43,579 bases of DNA from CAZTII01 sp964613305 (GCA_964613305.1 CAZTII010000009.1:1-43579); one strand, 5' to 3'; positions 17,382 to 26,026 are shown, counted from the first letter of the stretch. Notes: generated by a model from the sequence alone, not told the origin. Made by a program: numbers and translations.

Positions 17382-18362
17382 TTATTGTTTAAAGAATGGA
17401 TCAGTTTCATGATATTTGTACAATGCCAGTAACATTCTAATGATGTTGTTGGTAGAAACAGATGATCCGGTAAATGTATCTAATTTATAGTTACCACGAC
17501 CTTCACCTTCAGAATATAATGTTGCATCGATATCATCAATAATACTTAAGTTTTGAATATAGTCATATTTCTTATGAATGAAGAATGGAATAAATTCTTC
17601 TTTAAATTGTTCATATGTAGCACCAGCTGGTGTAGGGTTACTATCCCCCCAGAAACCTGCTAAATAATGTCCTTCCGCATCTTGATCAAAAGAAAGCGTT
17701 CTAACTTCTGAATCTTCAATTTTCTTGCTTGTTGGTAGCGTTAACTCAACATATGCCGTTTGCCAGTAGTTAACCGCAGCACTACGACATGTACATGATA
17801 AATATGTTACTTGGTATTTTATAAATGATCTAGTCGCGTATTTAAAATTAACAAATGCATAGAAGTTTGATTCATTTTTTGGCCCATCGATATGATTAAT
17901 AGGAATTACCGCCACAACGTTCGCAATTGAACCTTCTCCCATATCTGCGCTTTTATTTAAAAATTCATTGACACTTTCAACGCTCATTTCTCCACCTGCA
18001 GTGCATGGTGAATTAGCTCCACTAGATAATAATCCAGCTTGAGTCATTGCTTCTTTCGTAATTTTCTTAATTGCGGTACTAGTAATTGTTGCGCCACTTA
18101 CTACATCCACTTCAAAGCTATTTGCCTTCACAATTTTATCTGGCATTTCTTCAATAGCCTTTGTACCAAAATTTGGTGTTTCATTGTCCCCTTTAATTTT
18201 AACATCAGTAATTTTTTTGTCTTTCACTTCGATTGTAACTTCAATCTCTCCGCCATACCCTTTTCCTTTAGAAGTAAAGGTCGACGCCGTTGATGATTGT
18301 GTACAGCCTGTTAACGTTATTAACATACAAACCGCAACAAGAAATAAACTTATTTTTTTCAT
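17382..18362 (-). CDS. FMN-binding lipoprotein (ApbE substrate)
   Basis: 326 residues with lipobox LTGC (Cys20). Residues ~33-110 are an FMN_bind domain of the RnfG/NqrC/PplA type, ending in DVVSGATITS (86-95): the Asp-x-x-Ser-Gly-Ala-Thr motif whose Thr92 takes FMN from ApbE. The second part (~125-326) is not one I recognise; it contains a CTC pair (Cys190, Cys192), Cys120, and near its end DTFTGSSVST (295-304), which looks like a second, divergent flavinylation motif with Ser301 in the acceptor position. The gene is first in an operon with the Cys-rhodanese and diverges from apbE. Start ATG follows GGAGGG. The expected role is extracytoplasmic electron transfer through covalent flavin. Confidence 0.85.
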   Translation of the reverse strand: MKKISLFLVAVCMLITLTGCTQSSTASTFTSKGKGYGGEIEVTIEVKDKKITDVKIKGDNETPNFGTKAIEEMPDKIVKANSFEVDVVSGATITSTAIKKITKEAMTQAGLLSSGANSPCTAGGEMSVESVNEFLNKSADMGEGSIANVVAVIPINHIDGPKNESNFYAFVNFKYATRSFIKYQVTYLSCTCRSAAVNYWQTAYVELTLPTSKKIEDSEVRTLSFDQDAEGHYLAGFWGDSNPTPAGATYEQFKEEFIPFFIHKKYDYIQNLSIIDDIDATLYSEGEGRGNYKLDTFTGSSVSTNNIIRMLLALYKYHETDPFFKQ

Positions 18363-18382
18363 TTTCCCTCCATTTTGTTACT

Positions 18383-18410
18383 TATTTAACAAGCAATCAT
18401 AGTATATCAA
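18383..18410 (-). promoter_or_regulatory. Promoter of FMN-binding/rhodanese operon
   Basis: Minus strand -35 TTGATA (18405-18410), 16-base spacer, -10 TAAATA (18383-18388) with TG in the extended position. It overlaps the region of the divergent apbE promoter, so one regulator could control both. Confidence 0.55.
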
Positions 18411-18442
18411 TAAATGATAATAAAGTCAATTACTAAGATTTA

Positions 18443-18451
18443 TGATATAAT
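18443..18451 (+). promoter_or_regulatory. Extended -10 promoter of apbE
   Basis: TGATATAAT is a perfect extended -10. Only seven bases separate it from the ATG at 18459, so the expected transcript start falls on or next to the start codon. Confidence 0.6.
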
Positions 18452-18458
18452 AATTTTT

Positions 18459-19574
18459 ATGAATAGAAATTATATTATATTTACTTTATTACTACTTCTA
18501 ATCAGCTGTTGCTCCTCTACTAAATATACTGAGCGAGTTACAAATTTTTATGATGTTTACGACACACCTATTCCACCTCTTAATACCGTTATTAAAATAA
18601 CGACTCACAATGAAAAAACACTAAAAAAAATAATGCCATCTATCAATAATGATATCGAAAAAATACACCAACTTACCGATAATTACCATCATTACACTGC
18701 CATCAGTAATCTTCAAACAATCAACCAATGCACTCAAAAAGACTTTCCATTAACAATCGATGAATCACTCGTTGATATTATACAAAAAAGCATCGCTATT
18801 ACAAAACAAACAAAAGGTTATTTCAATATTACCATTGAGCCATTAAATGCTTTGTGGCACGATAAATTTAGTCCCTATCCTCTTTCAAACAGTGACCCTA
18901 GTGAAGAAGATATCAATAAAAGTAAAGCTTGTATTGTTGATTACAAAGTCATTGATGACTACATTATTATCGATAATAACACAATTACAATCAAACCACT
19001 TGAAGGCTGTGAAAGTAAAATCCAATTAAATTTAGCAGCTATTGCCAAAGGTTATGCAAGTGACATCATTAAAAATACCCTAAACAAAAATTATCTCATC
19101 GATGTTGGAACAAGCAGTATCGTAAGTGATGGTAGTTGGAATATTGGCGTTAGAGACTTTAATAACCACAAACAATCACTATTTACCATTTCTTTACATG
19201 GAAGTTGGTCCCTATCCACTTCTGGTGATGATACCCAATATTTCCTTAACGAAGAAAATATTCGTCGCTGTCATCTACTAAATCCATTTAGTGGATATAG
19301 TGAAAATTATTATCGACACGTTTCAATTATTACTACTGGACCTGGATGGCTTGCCGATAGCTTAACAACGGCAATCTTTAATATGAAGGACATTCAAGAA
19401 ATTAACAACTTAATGACATCGATGGAATCTATTTATGGGTGCGAAATTCATTATTGTCTATTGAAAGAAAATAATGACATGACGTATACTTTACTTACAG
19501 ATAACACCTTTAAACAACTAATTCAAGATGTTAGTCCATCAATAAAAACAATAGAAATTGGAAGGAAACAATGA
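18459..19574 (+). CDS. apbE: ApbE-family FAD:protein FMN transferase, lipoprotein
   Basis: 371 residues from ATG 18459. That start gives a compact lipoprotein signal ending LLISC (Cys17); the upstream ATG at 18414 has no ribosome site and would spoil the signal. ApbE landmarks are in order: TKGYFNITIEPL, NLAAIAKGYASD (~190; canonical form LGGIAKGYAxD), LIDVGTSS, the SLSTSGD loop, His in CHLLNPFSGY (~271-280) and the metal-site ADSLTTAIF (~299-308, Asp and Thr present). ApbE moves FMN from FAD to Thr or Ser of exported proteins; the divergent FMN-binding lipoprotein is the obvious client. The NLAA/LGG change is a deviation near the flavin site. It overlaps the next gene by four bases (ATGA). 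Confidence 0.9.
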   Translation: MNRNYIIFTLLLLLISCCSSTKYTERVTNFYDVYDTPIPPLNTVIKITTHNEKTLKKIMPSINNDIEKIHQLTDNYHHYTAISNLQTINQCTQKDFPLTIDESLVDIIQKSIAITKQTKGYFNITIEPLNALWHDKFSPYPLSNSDPSEEDINKSKACIVDYKVIDDYIIIDNNTITIKPLEGCESKIQLNLAAIAKGYASDIIKNTLNKNYLIDVGTSSIVSDGSWNIGVRDFNNHKQSLFTISLHGSWSLSTSGDDTQYFLNEENIRRCHLLNPFSGYSENYYRHVSIITTGPGWLADSLTTAIFNMKDIQEINNLMTSMESIYGCEIHYCLLKENNDMTYTLLTDNTFKQLIQDVSPSIKTIEIGRKQ

Positions 19575-20200
19575 AACGGATACTACTGTTATGCTTATTA
19601 TTAACAAGCTGTACAACCAAACAAATCGAAAAACCACTTCCTGAAAAAAGTGAGGTTACATTACCACCAAGTCAAACAACTAAAATGAGTGATTCATTCG
19701 TCACCACAAACAATATCGACGACTATTTATTTTTAGACGATGTCATCTATATCGATTTACGTGATGCTGTTCAATTTATGAATGAAGGTTCTATTGCCGG
19801 ATTTATCAATATTCCTTTTTATCAAATGATTGCCTCCGTAAAATACAATCCGAGTTGTTTATATACAATGACAAAAAAAGCACCAATTCAATTAGGTGAC
19901 GTTGGAAGTTATCAGGCAAATTATAAAGAAAGTGATGAAAATATTTTTTATCTTATTCCTGATGATAAAAAAATAATTTTTATTTCCACTGCTGGTGTAG
20001 AAGCAACCTATATGATAAACTTATTAATTCAATTAGGCTACGATAGCACAAAGTTATACAATGCTGGTGGATTTAGTAATACCGTAGGAAACAACATTGC
20101 TTACAAAGATATTAAAACAACTAAATACAAAGTAGCACCACTAGAAAGCAATCAGCTAACGATAACCTATTCATGGAATAAACTTACTCCTAACAACTAA
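19571..20200 (+). CDS. Rhodanese-like lipoprotein lacking the catalytic cysteine
   Basis: 209 residues, lipobox LTSC (Cys14), and a rhodanese-type domain homologous to the 16679-17362 product: shared VIYIDLRD (58-65), IPFYQMI against IPFFAYI, YKESD against YEESD, and YNAGGFS against YNVGGMG. The active-site segment IFISTAGVEATYM (136-148) has Ser/Thr where the paralogue has Cys165 and lacks the CxGGGR loop, so sulfurtransferase activity is not expected. It may bind a partner or sense sulfur species. Translation is coupled to apbE by the ATGA overlap. The paralogous pair flanking a flavin module points to one shared function. Confidence 0.82.
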   Translation: MKRILLLCLLLTSCTTKQIEKPLPEKSEVTLPPSQTTKMSDSFVTTNNIDDYLFLDDVIYIDLRDAVQFMNEGSIAGFINIPFYQMIASVKYNPSCLYTMTKKAPIQLGDVGSYQANYKESDENIFYLIPDDKKIIFISTAGVEATYMINLLIQLGYDSTKLYNAGGFSNTVGNNIAYKDIKTTKYKVAPLESNQLTITYSWNKLTPNN

Positions 20201-20225
20201 AAAAGCCAAAATTTTGGCTTTTTAT
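20198..20225. terminator. Bidirectional terminator between the rhodanese gene and ddl
   Basis: AAAAAGCCAAAA with TTTTGGCTTTTT is a self-complementary stem with A and T runs on both sides. It follows the + strand rhodanese stop at once and overlaps the end of the minus-strand ddl gene (stop 20222-20224), so it can serve both. Confidence 0.82.
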
Positions 20226-21418
20226 CCTTTTGTTGAATTTTTACAACCCTTTGTACCACTACTTTGATAATTTTTCAAAATATTTGTATCATACGAGAAA
20301 ATCATTTTCTCACGGCGGCGATGACGATCTAAAGCAATCTTCACTAAGTCATCAACTAACGCTGTAAATGATTTACCTTTAGGTGTCCACAAATAATACG
20401 CGAGTGATCCAGGAATCGTATTAATTTCATTTACTAATACTTCTTTCGTTTCATCATCCAACATAAAATCAATTCGACACACTCCACTTGTACCTAATAC
20501 TCTAAACGTTTCTTTTGCCAATGTTTGAATGGTCGTTTCTACTTCTTTATCGATAGGAGCTGGAACAAGACGTTTTGTACTTGCCATTCCTTTCGATGCT
20601 CCTTTACTAGATTTACCTTTTTTCCCGTATTTATCGTCAAATGATAAAATATCGCCATCTTTTACAACTTCTTCTAAAACACTAACATCACTATTAAATG
20701 GTGATCCAAGGACAGATGCATTAATCTCTCTTAAATTCTTCACCATTTTTTCAACAATTACCTTAAAATCATAATTACCCGCTGATTGAATCGCTGTTAT
20801 TAATTGTTCATCGTCATAAGCTACACTAATACCAACCGAAGAACCTAAGCATGCTGGTTTAACAATCACTGGATAAGTAAACTCTTTTGCTTTAGCCAAT
20901 ACGTCTTCTTTTTTATCATCGATTTCATGAGCATATAACCAAAACCAACTAGAAACCGGAATATTAGCTGTCTCTAAAATATGTTTCATCACGACTTTAT
21001 CTTGACCAACAGCAGCCGCAATCACATCACAGCCAACATATGGTATTTTAAGCATTTCCAAATAACCTTGTAAAACTCCATCTTCACCATTGGTTCCATG
21101 AATTACTGGCATGGCCACATCAATTTCACCCATATTACGGAAGAAAAAACTACGTTTAACTGGTTCAATGCACACTTTATTTTCTTTTTTCACCAATGTT
21201 ACTTGCGTACACATGGAAAGCAATGCATTAATATCCGTATAATTTTCTAAATTTTCCAACGCTTTACCAACATAAAAATCACGTTGTTTCGATATATAAA
21301 TTGGTGTAACTTCATATTTTTCTACATCAAAGGCAGAAATAGCTTGCTTAGCCGAAATTACACTTACTTCATGCTCAACCGATTCACCACCAAATATAAC
21401 GCCAACTTTAATTTTCAT
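20222..21418 (-). CDS. ddl: D-alanine--D-alanine ligase
   Basis: 398 residues, ATP-grasp fold. N-terminal VGVIFGGESVEHEVSV, then signature 1 HGTNGEDGVLQG, ATP-site VIVKPACLGSSVGIS, FDDKYGKK and VPAPI around the omega loop, and RIDFM..NEINTIPGSLAYY as signature 2. The omega loop has a Lys/Ser/Gly-rich insert (KKGKSSKGASKG) and the C-terminus a Ser/Lys-rich tail. It joins two D-Ala for peptidoglycan and lies 49 bases after the MurF-like ligase gene that would use the product, with its own -10 (TATAAT, 21442-21447). A D-Ala:D-Ser specificity cannot be excluded from sequence alone. The start chosen is the ATG after GGGAAGGTG rather than the TTG one codon upstream. Confidence 0.93.
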   Translation of the reverse strand: MKIKVGVIFGGESVEHEVSVISAKQAISAFDVEKYEVTPIYISKQRDFYVGKALENLENYTDINALLSMCTQVTLVKKENKVCIEPVKRSFFFRNMGEIDVAMPVIHGTNGEDGVLQGYLEMLKIPYVGCDVIAAAVGQDKVVMKHILETANIPVSSWFWLYAHEIDDKKEDVLAKAKEFTYPVIVKPACLGSSVGISVAYDDEQLITAIQSAGNYDFKVIVEKMVKNLREINASVLGSPFNSDVSVLEEVVKDGDILSFDDKYGKKGKSSKGASKGMASTKRLVPAPIDKEVETTIQTLAKETFRVLGTSGVCRIDFMLDDETKEVLVNEINTIPGSLAYYLWTPKGKSFTALVDDLVKIALDRHRRREKMIFSYDTNILKNYQSSGTKGCKNSTKG

Positions 21419-21470
21419 CAATCTTACACCTTCCCTTATACATTATACAAAAAATTTAGAACATTGAACA

Positions 21471-23048
21471 CTAATTATTAAATGCATCCGGCAAATCATT
21501 CTCCACTAAAACAATATCATCCTTTGTCATTAGTGTTTGTAATAGTGCAAATCCATCTTTAGCTGTTTCTACAACATGGATATTGTCCTTATTAAAACCA
21601 ACCTCTAACAGTCCTTCAAGTATAGGCTTTGTTTGATGTTCACCAACAAGAACAACACAATCTGCTCTATCAAGCATATAACGACCAAAGTCACGATTAT
21701 ACTCATCTTGTTTATCGCCTAAATCAATCATTCCCGGAGTCATAATAAATCGTTTATTTTCCATCATTTGTAACACATCAAGAGATGCCTTTGAGCCTAT
21801 CGTATTAGAATTAAACGCATTATCAATGACATTTAAACCAAACCATTGTTTATTTTGCAAACGATGTTCAATCTGTTGAACTTTTTTTGCCGCTTTTTGA
21901 CATTCCTTCAACGTTAAACCACATTCCATTGCCACCGCAACACTCGCTAAAACATTACTTACATTTAAAACACCTAACAATTGTGTTTCAAAAATAGCTT
22001 CTTCACCTTTCGCCACTACAGTAAAACTACTACCCTTATGTGAAAAAGAAATATCTTTCGCCATAAAATCAGCATCATTGTTTATACCAAAAGTAACTAT
22101 TTTACACGTGTTTTTAATGGAATAAGTACGAATATAGTCATTATCAACATTAATAAAACCTACTCCATCCGCACCTAAGTTTTCAATTAATTTCATCTTC
22201 TCATTAATAATATTATCCAATGTTCCAAACGTATTTAAATGTTGAGGGCCAATAGAAGTGACCACACCCATCTTAAGCGGAACTAAGTCACACAACTCTT
22301 GAATGTCACCAACTTTATCAGCACCCATTTCACAAATAAAATAGTCGTGAATTGGTTTTAGAAAAGAGCGGACGGTACGTGTTATTCCCATCGGTGTATT
22401 ATAAGAATTAGGTGTAACAAGCGTATAATACTTTTCTGATAATATATCAAACATAATCATTTTCGTCGATGTTTTACCAAAACTACCAGTTATCGCAATT
22501 GTCTTTAAATCACGATGATTAAGTAATATATTATGAGCCATTTTTTTGTAACGATTTTTATTCATTTCTTCAATCGGTAAGGTAATCGCATGCATCAAAA
22601 ATATAAGTAGCCACGTTCCATAAAATCCTATGACAAACGCTTGAGTCAACATTAATTTTTCTTGCAACGATACATAAACAATCCAAACCAAATGCAACAA
22701 TGAAATCACAAACAATTGACGAAAAACACGAGCTGTAAACTTCAATGGAATAACGGAATCACTTAACGCATTTTTAAAGGTTGCGATACCCCACAAAGCA
22801 AAAATAAGTAACATCACCAAATTACTTTGAATTGTATTAATGTATTCTTGTAAAAAAACAAATAAAATAATTGTTAATAGTGCAAGATATGTCACTGTTT
22901 TATTCTTAAATGCATTATTTTTTAGCCATTGATTAAAACGCTTTGCCTCATAACGATTTTGTTGAAACATATGCAATGCCTTATAAGTAGGTCCTAAGAC
23001 AAACAACACCATCAACATACAACGAACTACAATCAATCTAATGTACAT
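21471..23048 (-). CDS. murF: Mur ligase (MurF-like) with N-terminal membrane domain
   Basis: 525 residues. Residues ~1-160 contain about five hydrophobic segments (near 8-25, 53-68, 75-93, 110-129, 135-155); the rest is a Mur ligase: P-loop TGSFGKTSTK (188-197), NTPMGITRT, CEMGADKVGDI, IGPQHLNTFG, then NVSNVLASVAVAMECG, the IEHRLQ segment, and a C-terminal domain with IDNAFNSN and TPGMIDLG. These are MurF features: it adds D-Ala-D-Ala to the UDP-MurNAc tripeptide. Soluble MurF has no membrane part, so this version would place the step at the membrane next to MraY. Ddl lies directly downstream. The start is ATG 23048, six bases after GGCGGG; the GTG one codon upstream is less likely. Confidence 0.85.
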   Translation of the reverse strand: MYIRLIVVRCMLMVLFVLGPTYKALHMFQQNRYEAKRFNQWLKNNAFKNKTVTYLALLTIILFVFLQEYINTIQSNLVMLLIFALWGIATFKNALSDSVIPLKFTARVFRQLFVISLLHLVWIVYVSLQEKLMLTQAFVIGFYGTWLLIFLMHAITLPIEEMNKNRYKKMAHNILLNHRDLKTIAITGSFGKTSTKMIMFDILSEKYYTLVTPNSYNTPMGITRTVRSFLKPIHDYFICEMGADKVGDIQELCDLVPLKMGVVTSIGPQHLNTFGTLDNIINEKMKLIENLGADGVGFINVDNDYIRTYSIKNTCKIVTFGINNDADFMAKDISFSHKGSSFTVVAKGEEAIFETQLLGVLNVSNVLASVAVAMECGLTLKECQKAAKKVQQIEHRLQNKQWFGLNVIDNAFNSNTIGSKASLDVLQMMENKRFIMTPGMIDLGDKQDEYNRDFGRYMLDRADCVVLVGEHQTKPILEGLLEVGFNKDNIHVVETAKDGFALLQTLMTKDDIVLVENDLPDAFNN

Positions 23049-23064
23049 CACAAACCCGCCTTAT

Positions 23065-23805
23065 CTATAAAAATGAATCTAAAATAGTATTAAACCGATG
23101 AATTTGGTTGTAATAAGCAAAATGTCCTTCCTTTGGAAAAACAACCAATCCTGCATCTGGAATTTCAGCCTCCATGATTTTTCCCATCCAAAGTGGTGTT
23201 GCATCATCATTTTCACCCCATATCAATAAACATGGACATGATATTTTACTCAAAAGATGACGAATATCATCATTTACGACATTGACCAATATATCCCTTT
23301 TAATACCTTTAGCTTCGACATAATCCTCAGAACCAATTTTTTCTTTCACTTTATCAGTGATTGATGACAATCCAACCGTTGCAAGAATACTTTTAGCCGT
23401 TTTAAAAATACCGGTACGAGCTTTCACTGCTAATGAGCGATGGGGCGCAATACCAGCTGCTCCAGTAAGTACTAATTTTGCCGTTGGATACTCACTAGCA
23501 TAACGAATCGCAATTCTTGCGCCAAAAGAATGGGCAATAATAACCGGGTTTTTAACATCAATCAACTCTAAAAAATGATGTAACCACAATGTATACTCAG
23601 GACATCCCCAACTTTCTTTTGGGTCACTGCTTTCACCAAAAAGAGGAAAATCAATATTAATTACTCGAAATCGCGTCTCTACATGAGATTCAATCGGTTT
23701 CATCATTTCTTTGTTTTGTCCCCAACCATGCAATAACACTACTGGTAATCCTTGACCAACATCGTTATATGAAATTGTCATATCATCCATTACTAATTTC
23801 TTCAT
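23065..23805 (-). CDS. Alpha/beta-fold hydrolase
   Basis: 246 residues, standard single-domain size. Oxyanion motif LLHGWGQ (24-30), nucleophile elbow AHSFGAR with Ser93, acid in WGENDDATP, and catalytic His in KEGHFAYY near the end make a full triad. No signal peptide, so it is cytoplasmic. It lies between the OmpR-type two-component genes and the MurF-like gene, 16 bases before the latter, with GGTGGGCGAAGGTG upstream. Substrate unknown; a link to cell-envelope precursors is only inferred from neighbours. Confidence 0.88.
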   Translation of the reverse strand: MKKLVMDDMTISYNDVGQGLPVVLLHGWGQNKEMMKPIESHVETRFRVINIDFPLFGESSDPKESWGCPEYTLWLHHFLELIDVKNPVIIAHSFGARIAIRYASEYPTAKLVLTGAAGIAPHRSLAVKARTGIFKTAKSILATVGLSSITDKVKEKIGSEDYVEAKGIKRDILVNVVNDDIRHLLSKISCPCLLIWGENDDATPLWMGKIMEAEIPDAGLVVFPKEGHFAYYNQIHRFNTILDSFL

Positions 23806-23856
23806 ACATCACCTTCGCCCACCTATTGTACTAAATACACTGTATAAAATAAAGAA

Positions 23857-25224
23857 TTATTTTATTTTCGCTTTTTTTAGAAGATCTTTCTTATTCTTTT
23901 GAACTCTCCATATCCTAAATTGAACACCAATATTTAAGTTTTCCGCCGACACCCTAAAACCATACGAAGTACACACACGATGAACAATCGACAATCCTAA
24001 CCCAAATTGACCATCACTTCCTTTTTCATACGGTCTAAATAATTTAGAAAGACGATCCTCACTCATTTGTGGTCCATCATTCGATATTCTTAATTCATTG
24101 CCATCTAACTCAATCACAATTTCACTTTTAGCATACCGTATCGCATTATCCAATAAATTTTCAACAACAACACGCCATGGCTCTTCATCACCAAAAAATG
24201 AAATTGCTTCTAATTTTGGTGTAATAACTATTTCAGGTCGAATAACCTTTAATGACAAAATCACTTTTTCAATTAATTCTTTCATTTCGGTACTAGCACC
24301 TGTGGATTCCTCATCCAACAAGTAACCCATCTTATTCAACATAATTAAACTATACACCTTTTTTTCTAACCGATTAGCATGCTCAATAATCACATCAACA
24401 CTTTTTTCTAACGTTTCATAGGGATAAATACCATCCTTAATACTTTCTCCATACGACTTTATCGTAGCGATTGGTGTTTTTAAATCATGTGATATGTTTT
24501 GAATCATTGCTTCACGAATATTTTTAGCTTTAAACAATTCCTCCGCCATTAACACTAACGCATCCGCAACTTCACCAATTTCATCACGACGCGAAATTTT
24601 TAGTTGTGCTTTTTCATCATTTTTCAATTGTTCGATGTATGTTTTAATTTGGTTTAATGGATGAATCAGCGAACTAACCCACAACATTAAAATAACAAAC
24701 AAAATACCAACCACAAACACATTTAAATTAATAACACTACTTACTAAAGCATTTCTAAATTCAATGCGATAACTATCCGAAACAAGAGAAATAAGAGCTC
24801 TCTCATCACTCATTGGACTAATTGTATACAGAGTTTTTGAATGATTCGTACTAAAAATAAAATCATTATATCCACTACTAACATTTTCCATGTTTTTAGC
24901 AATACTCGCAATCACTTCACGATGAATTGCTTCTGTTCCTAATACTTGATACGTACTATGGACTTTATCATACAAAATATGAATAACATTGGCGTCCGTA
25001 GCTTCAGTTAAAGCATTCATTGATAAATTGTTTTCCACATAAAATAAAATATTATCTTGTGAACGGTGTATTAATTTATACATTTCATTTTCAACAAACC
25101 CATCAATAGAATCCGATAAGAAAACAAAGAAAAACACCGAAAAAATAGAAATCACTAAAAAAACAATCGTTAATAATTGTTGAGAAAGCGATAATTCTTT
25201 AATCCATAACCGTAAGCGTTTCAT
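23857..25224 (-). CDS. OmpR-type sensor histidine kinase
   Basis: 455 residues: membrane segment ~19-37, extracellular sensor region ~40-160, second membrane segment ~163-186, HAMP (~187-235), HisKA with His246 in NISHDLKTPIATIKSY, and an ATPase domain with N box ENLLDNAIRYAKS and G box GQFGLGLSIVHRVC. Its ATG overlaps the last base of the response-regulator stop (TAATG), so the two are co-translated. The C-terminal tail is Lys-rich. It precedes the hydrolase, murF and ddl genes on the same strand, hinting at envelope-stress sensing; the signal is not identifiable. Confidence 0.93.
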   Translation of the reverse strand: MKRLRLWIKELSLSQQLLTIVFLVISIFSVFFFVFLSDSIDGFVENEMYKLIHRSQDNILFYVENNLSMNALTEATDANVIHILYDKVHSTYQVLGTEAIHREVIASIAKNMENVSSGYNDFIFSTNHSKTLYTISPMSDERALISLVSDSYRIEFRNALVSSVINLNVFVVGILFVILMLWVSSLIHPLNQIKTYIEQLKNDEKAQLKISRRDEIGEVADALVLMAEELFKAKNIREAMIQNISHDLKTPIATIKSYGESIKDGIYPYETLEKSVDVIIEHANRLEKKVYSLIMLNKMGYLLDEESTGASTEMKELIEKVILSLKVIRPEIVITPKLEAISFFGDEEPWRVVVENLLDNAIRYAKSEIVIELDGNELRISNDGPQMSEDRLSKLFRPYEKGSDGQFGLGLSIVHRVCTSYGFRVSAENLNIGVQFRIWRVQKNKKDLLKKAKIK

Positions 25225-25883
25225 TATCCTAATCGATAACCAAATCCATAGATAGTATGAATACTAAGTTTAGGCATTTTCTTGCGTAAACGACGTAATG
25301 TATCATCCACTACGCGATCACTACCAAAATAATTCGCATCCCAAACTTTTTCTAAAATTTGATCGCGTAAAAAAGCTGTTCCCTTGTTTTTAACAAACAA
25401 CATTAATAAATCGAATTCTTTCGTAGTAAGCTCAACTTGAGTACCACGATCAAATACCGCCCGTTGGTTTTCATCTATTTCATATGTATCCACAATCAAT
25501 CGTGTTTTATCCGTACGATACACACGATTAATCAATTTATTCACACGTAATACTAACTCTTTAGGAGAAAATGGTTTCGTAATATAATCATCACTACCTT
25601 TTTCAAGACCAATAATACGGTCAAACTCTTTATCTCGTGCCGACATAAAAATAACAGGTACCAATGGTGAATGAACACGAATTTCTTCAATCAAATCGAA
25701 ACCACTCTTATCATCAAGCATAATGTCTAATATCCAACAATGAACATCATCATCCGCTGTATGAATATATGCTTCATCAAACGTCAAATAAGAACGAACT
25801 TCATATCCTTCTTTTTGTAAATAACGTTTTACTAATTCATTTAAATCTTTTTCATCTTCAACAATACAAATTACTTGCTTCAT
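25224..25883 (-). CDS. OmpR/PhoB-family response regulator
   Basis: 219 residues. Receiver domain with Glu/Asp pair at 9-10, phosphoacceptor Asp53 in WILDIMLDD, and Lys in DDYITKPFSPKEL; winged-helix domain from ~130 with LTTKEFDLLMLFVKNKG and a final RRLRKKMPKLSIHTIYGFGYRLG-type wing. Start ATG follows AGGTGGTGA, and an extended -10 (TGGTATAAT) is 20 bases further up. It is the first gene of the pair with the kinase below it. Target genes are not shown; the downstream wall genes are candidates. Confidence 0.94.
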   Translation of the reverse strand: MKQVICIVEDEKDLNELVKRYLQKEGYEVRSYLTFDEAYIHTADDDVHCWILDIMLDDKSGFDLIEEIRVHSPLVPVIFMSARDKEFDRIIGLEKGSDDYITKPFSPKELVLRVNKLINRVYRTDKTRLIVDTYEIDENQRAVFDRGTQVELTTKEFDLLMLFVKNKGTAFLRDQILEKVWDANYFGSDRVVDDTLRRLRKKMPKLSIHTIYGFGYRLG

Positions 25884-25903
25884 AAAATCACCACCTATTC
25901 TCT

Positions 25904-25912
25904 ATTATACCA
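25904..25912 (-). promoter_or_regulatory. Extended -10 promoter of the OmpR-type pair
   Basis: Minus strand TGGTATAAT. Upstream lie two GTTAATA copies 14 bases apart in the minus-strand leader (about 25928-25955), which could be a regulator site. Confidence 0.5.
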
Positions 25913-25972
25913 AGATAACTTTTAAAAAAACTATTAACTTTATTTTATTAACTATTTTAATATGTTTTTTAT

Positions 25973-26026
25973 AAAAAAACCTATACGATGATCGATGAAA
26001 TAATATCATCAATCATCCTTATAGGT
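25973..26026 (-). terminator. Terminator of cdaA-cdaR-glmM operon
   Basis: A long imperfect stem: ACCTATA plus GATGATTGATGA on one arm and TCATCGATCATC plus TATAGGT on the other, followed by seven T residues on the minus strand, 13 bases past the glmM stop. Confidence 0.8.
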
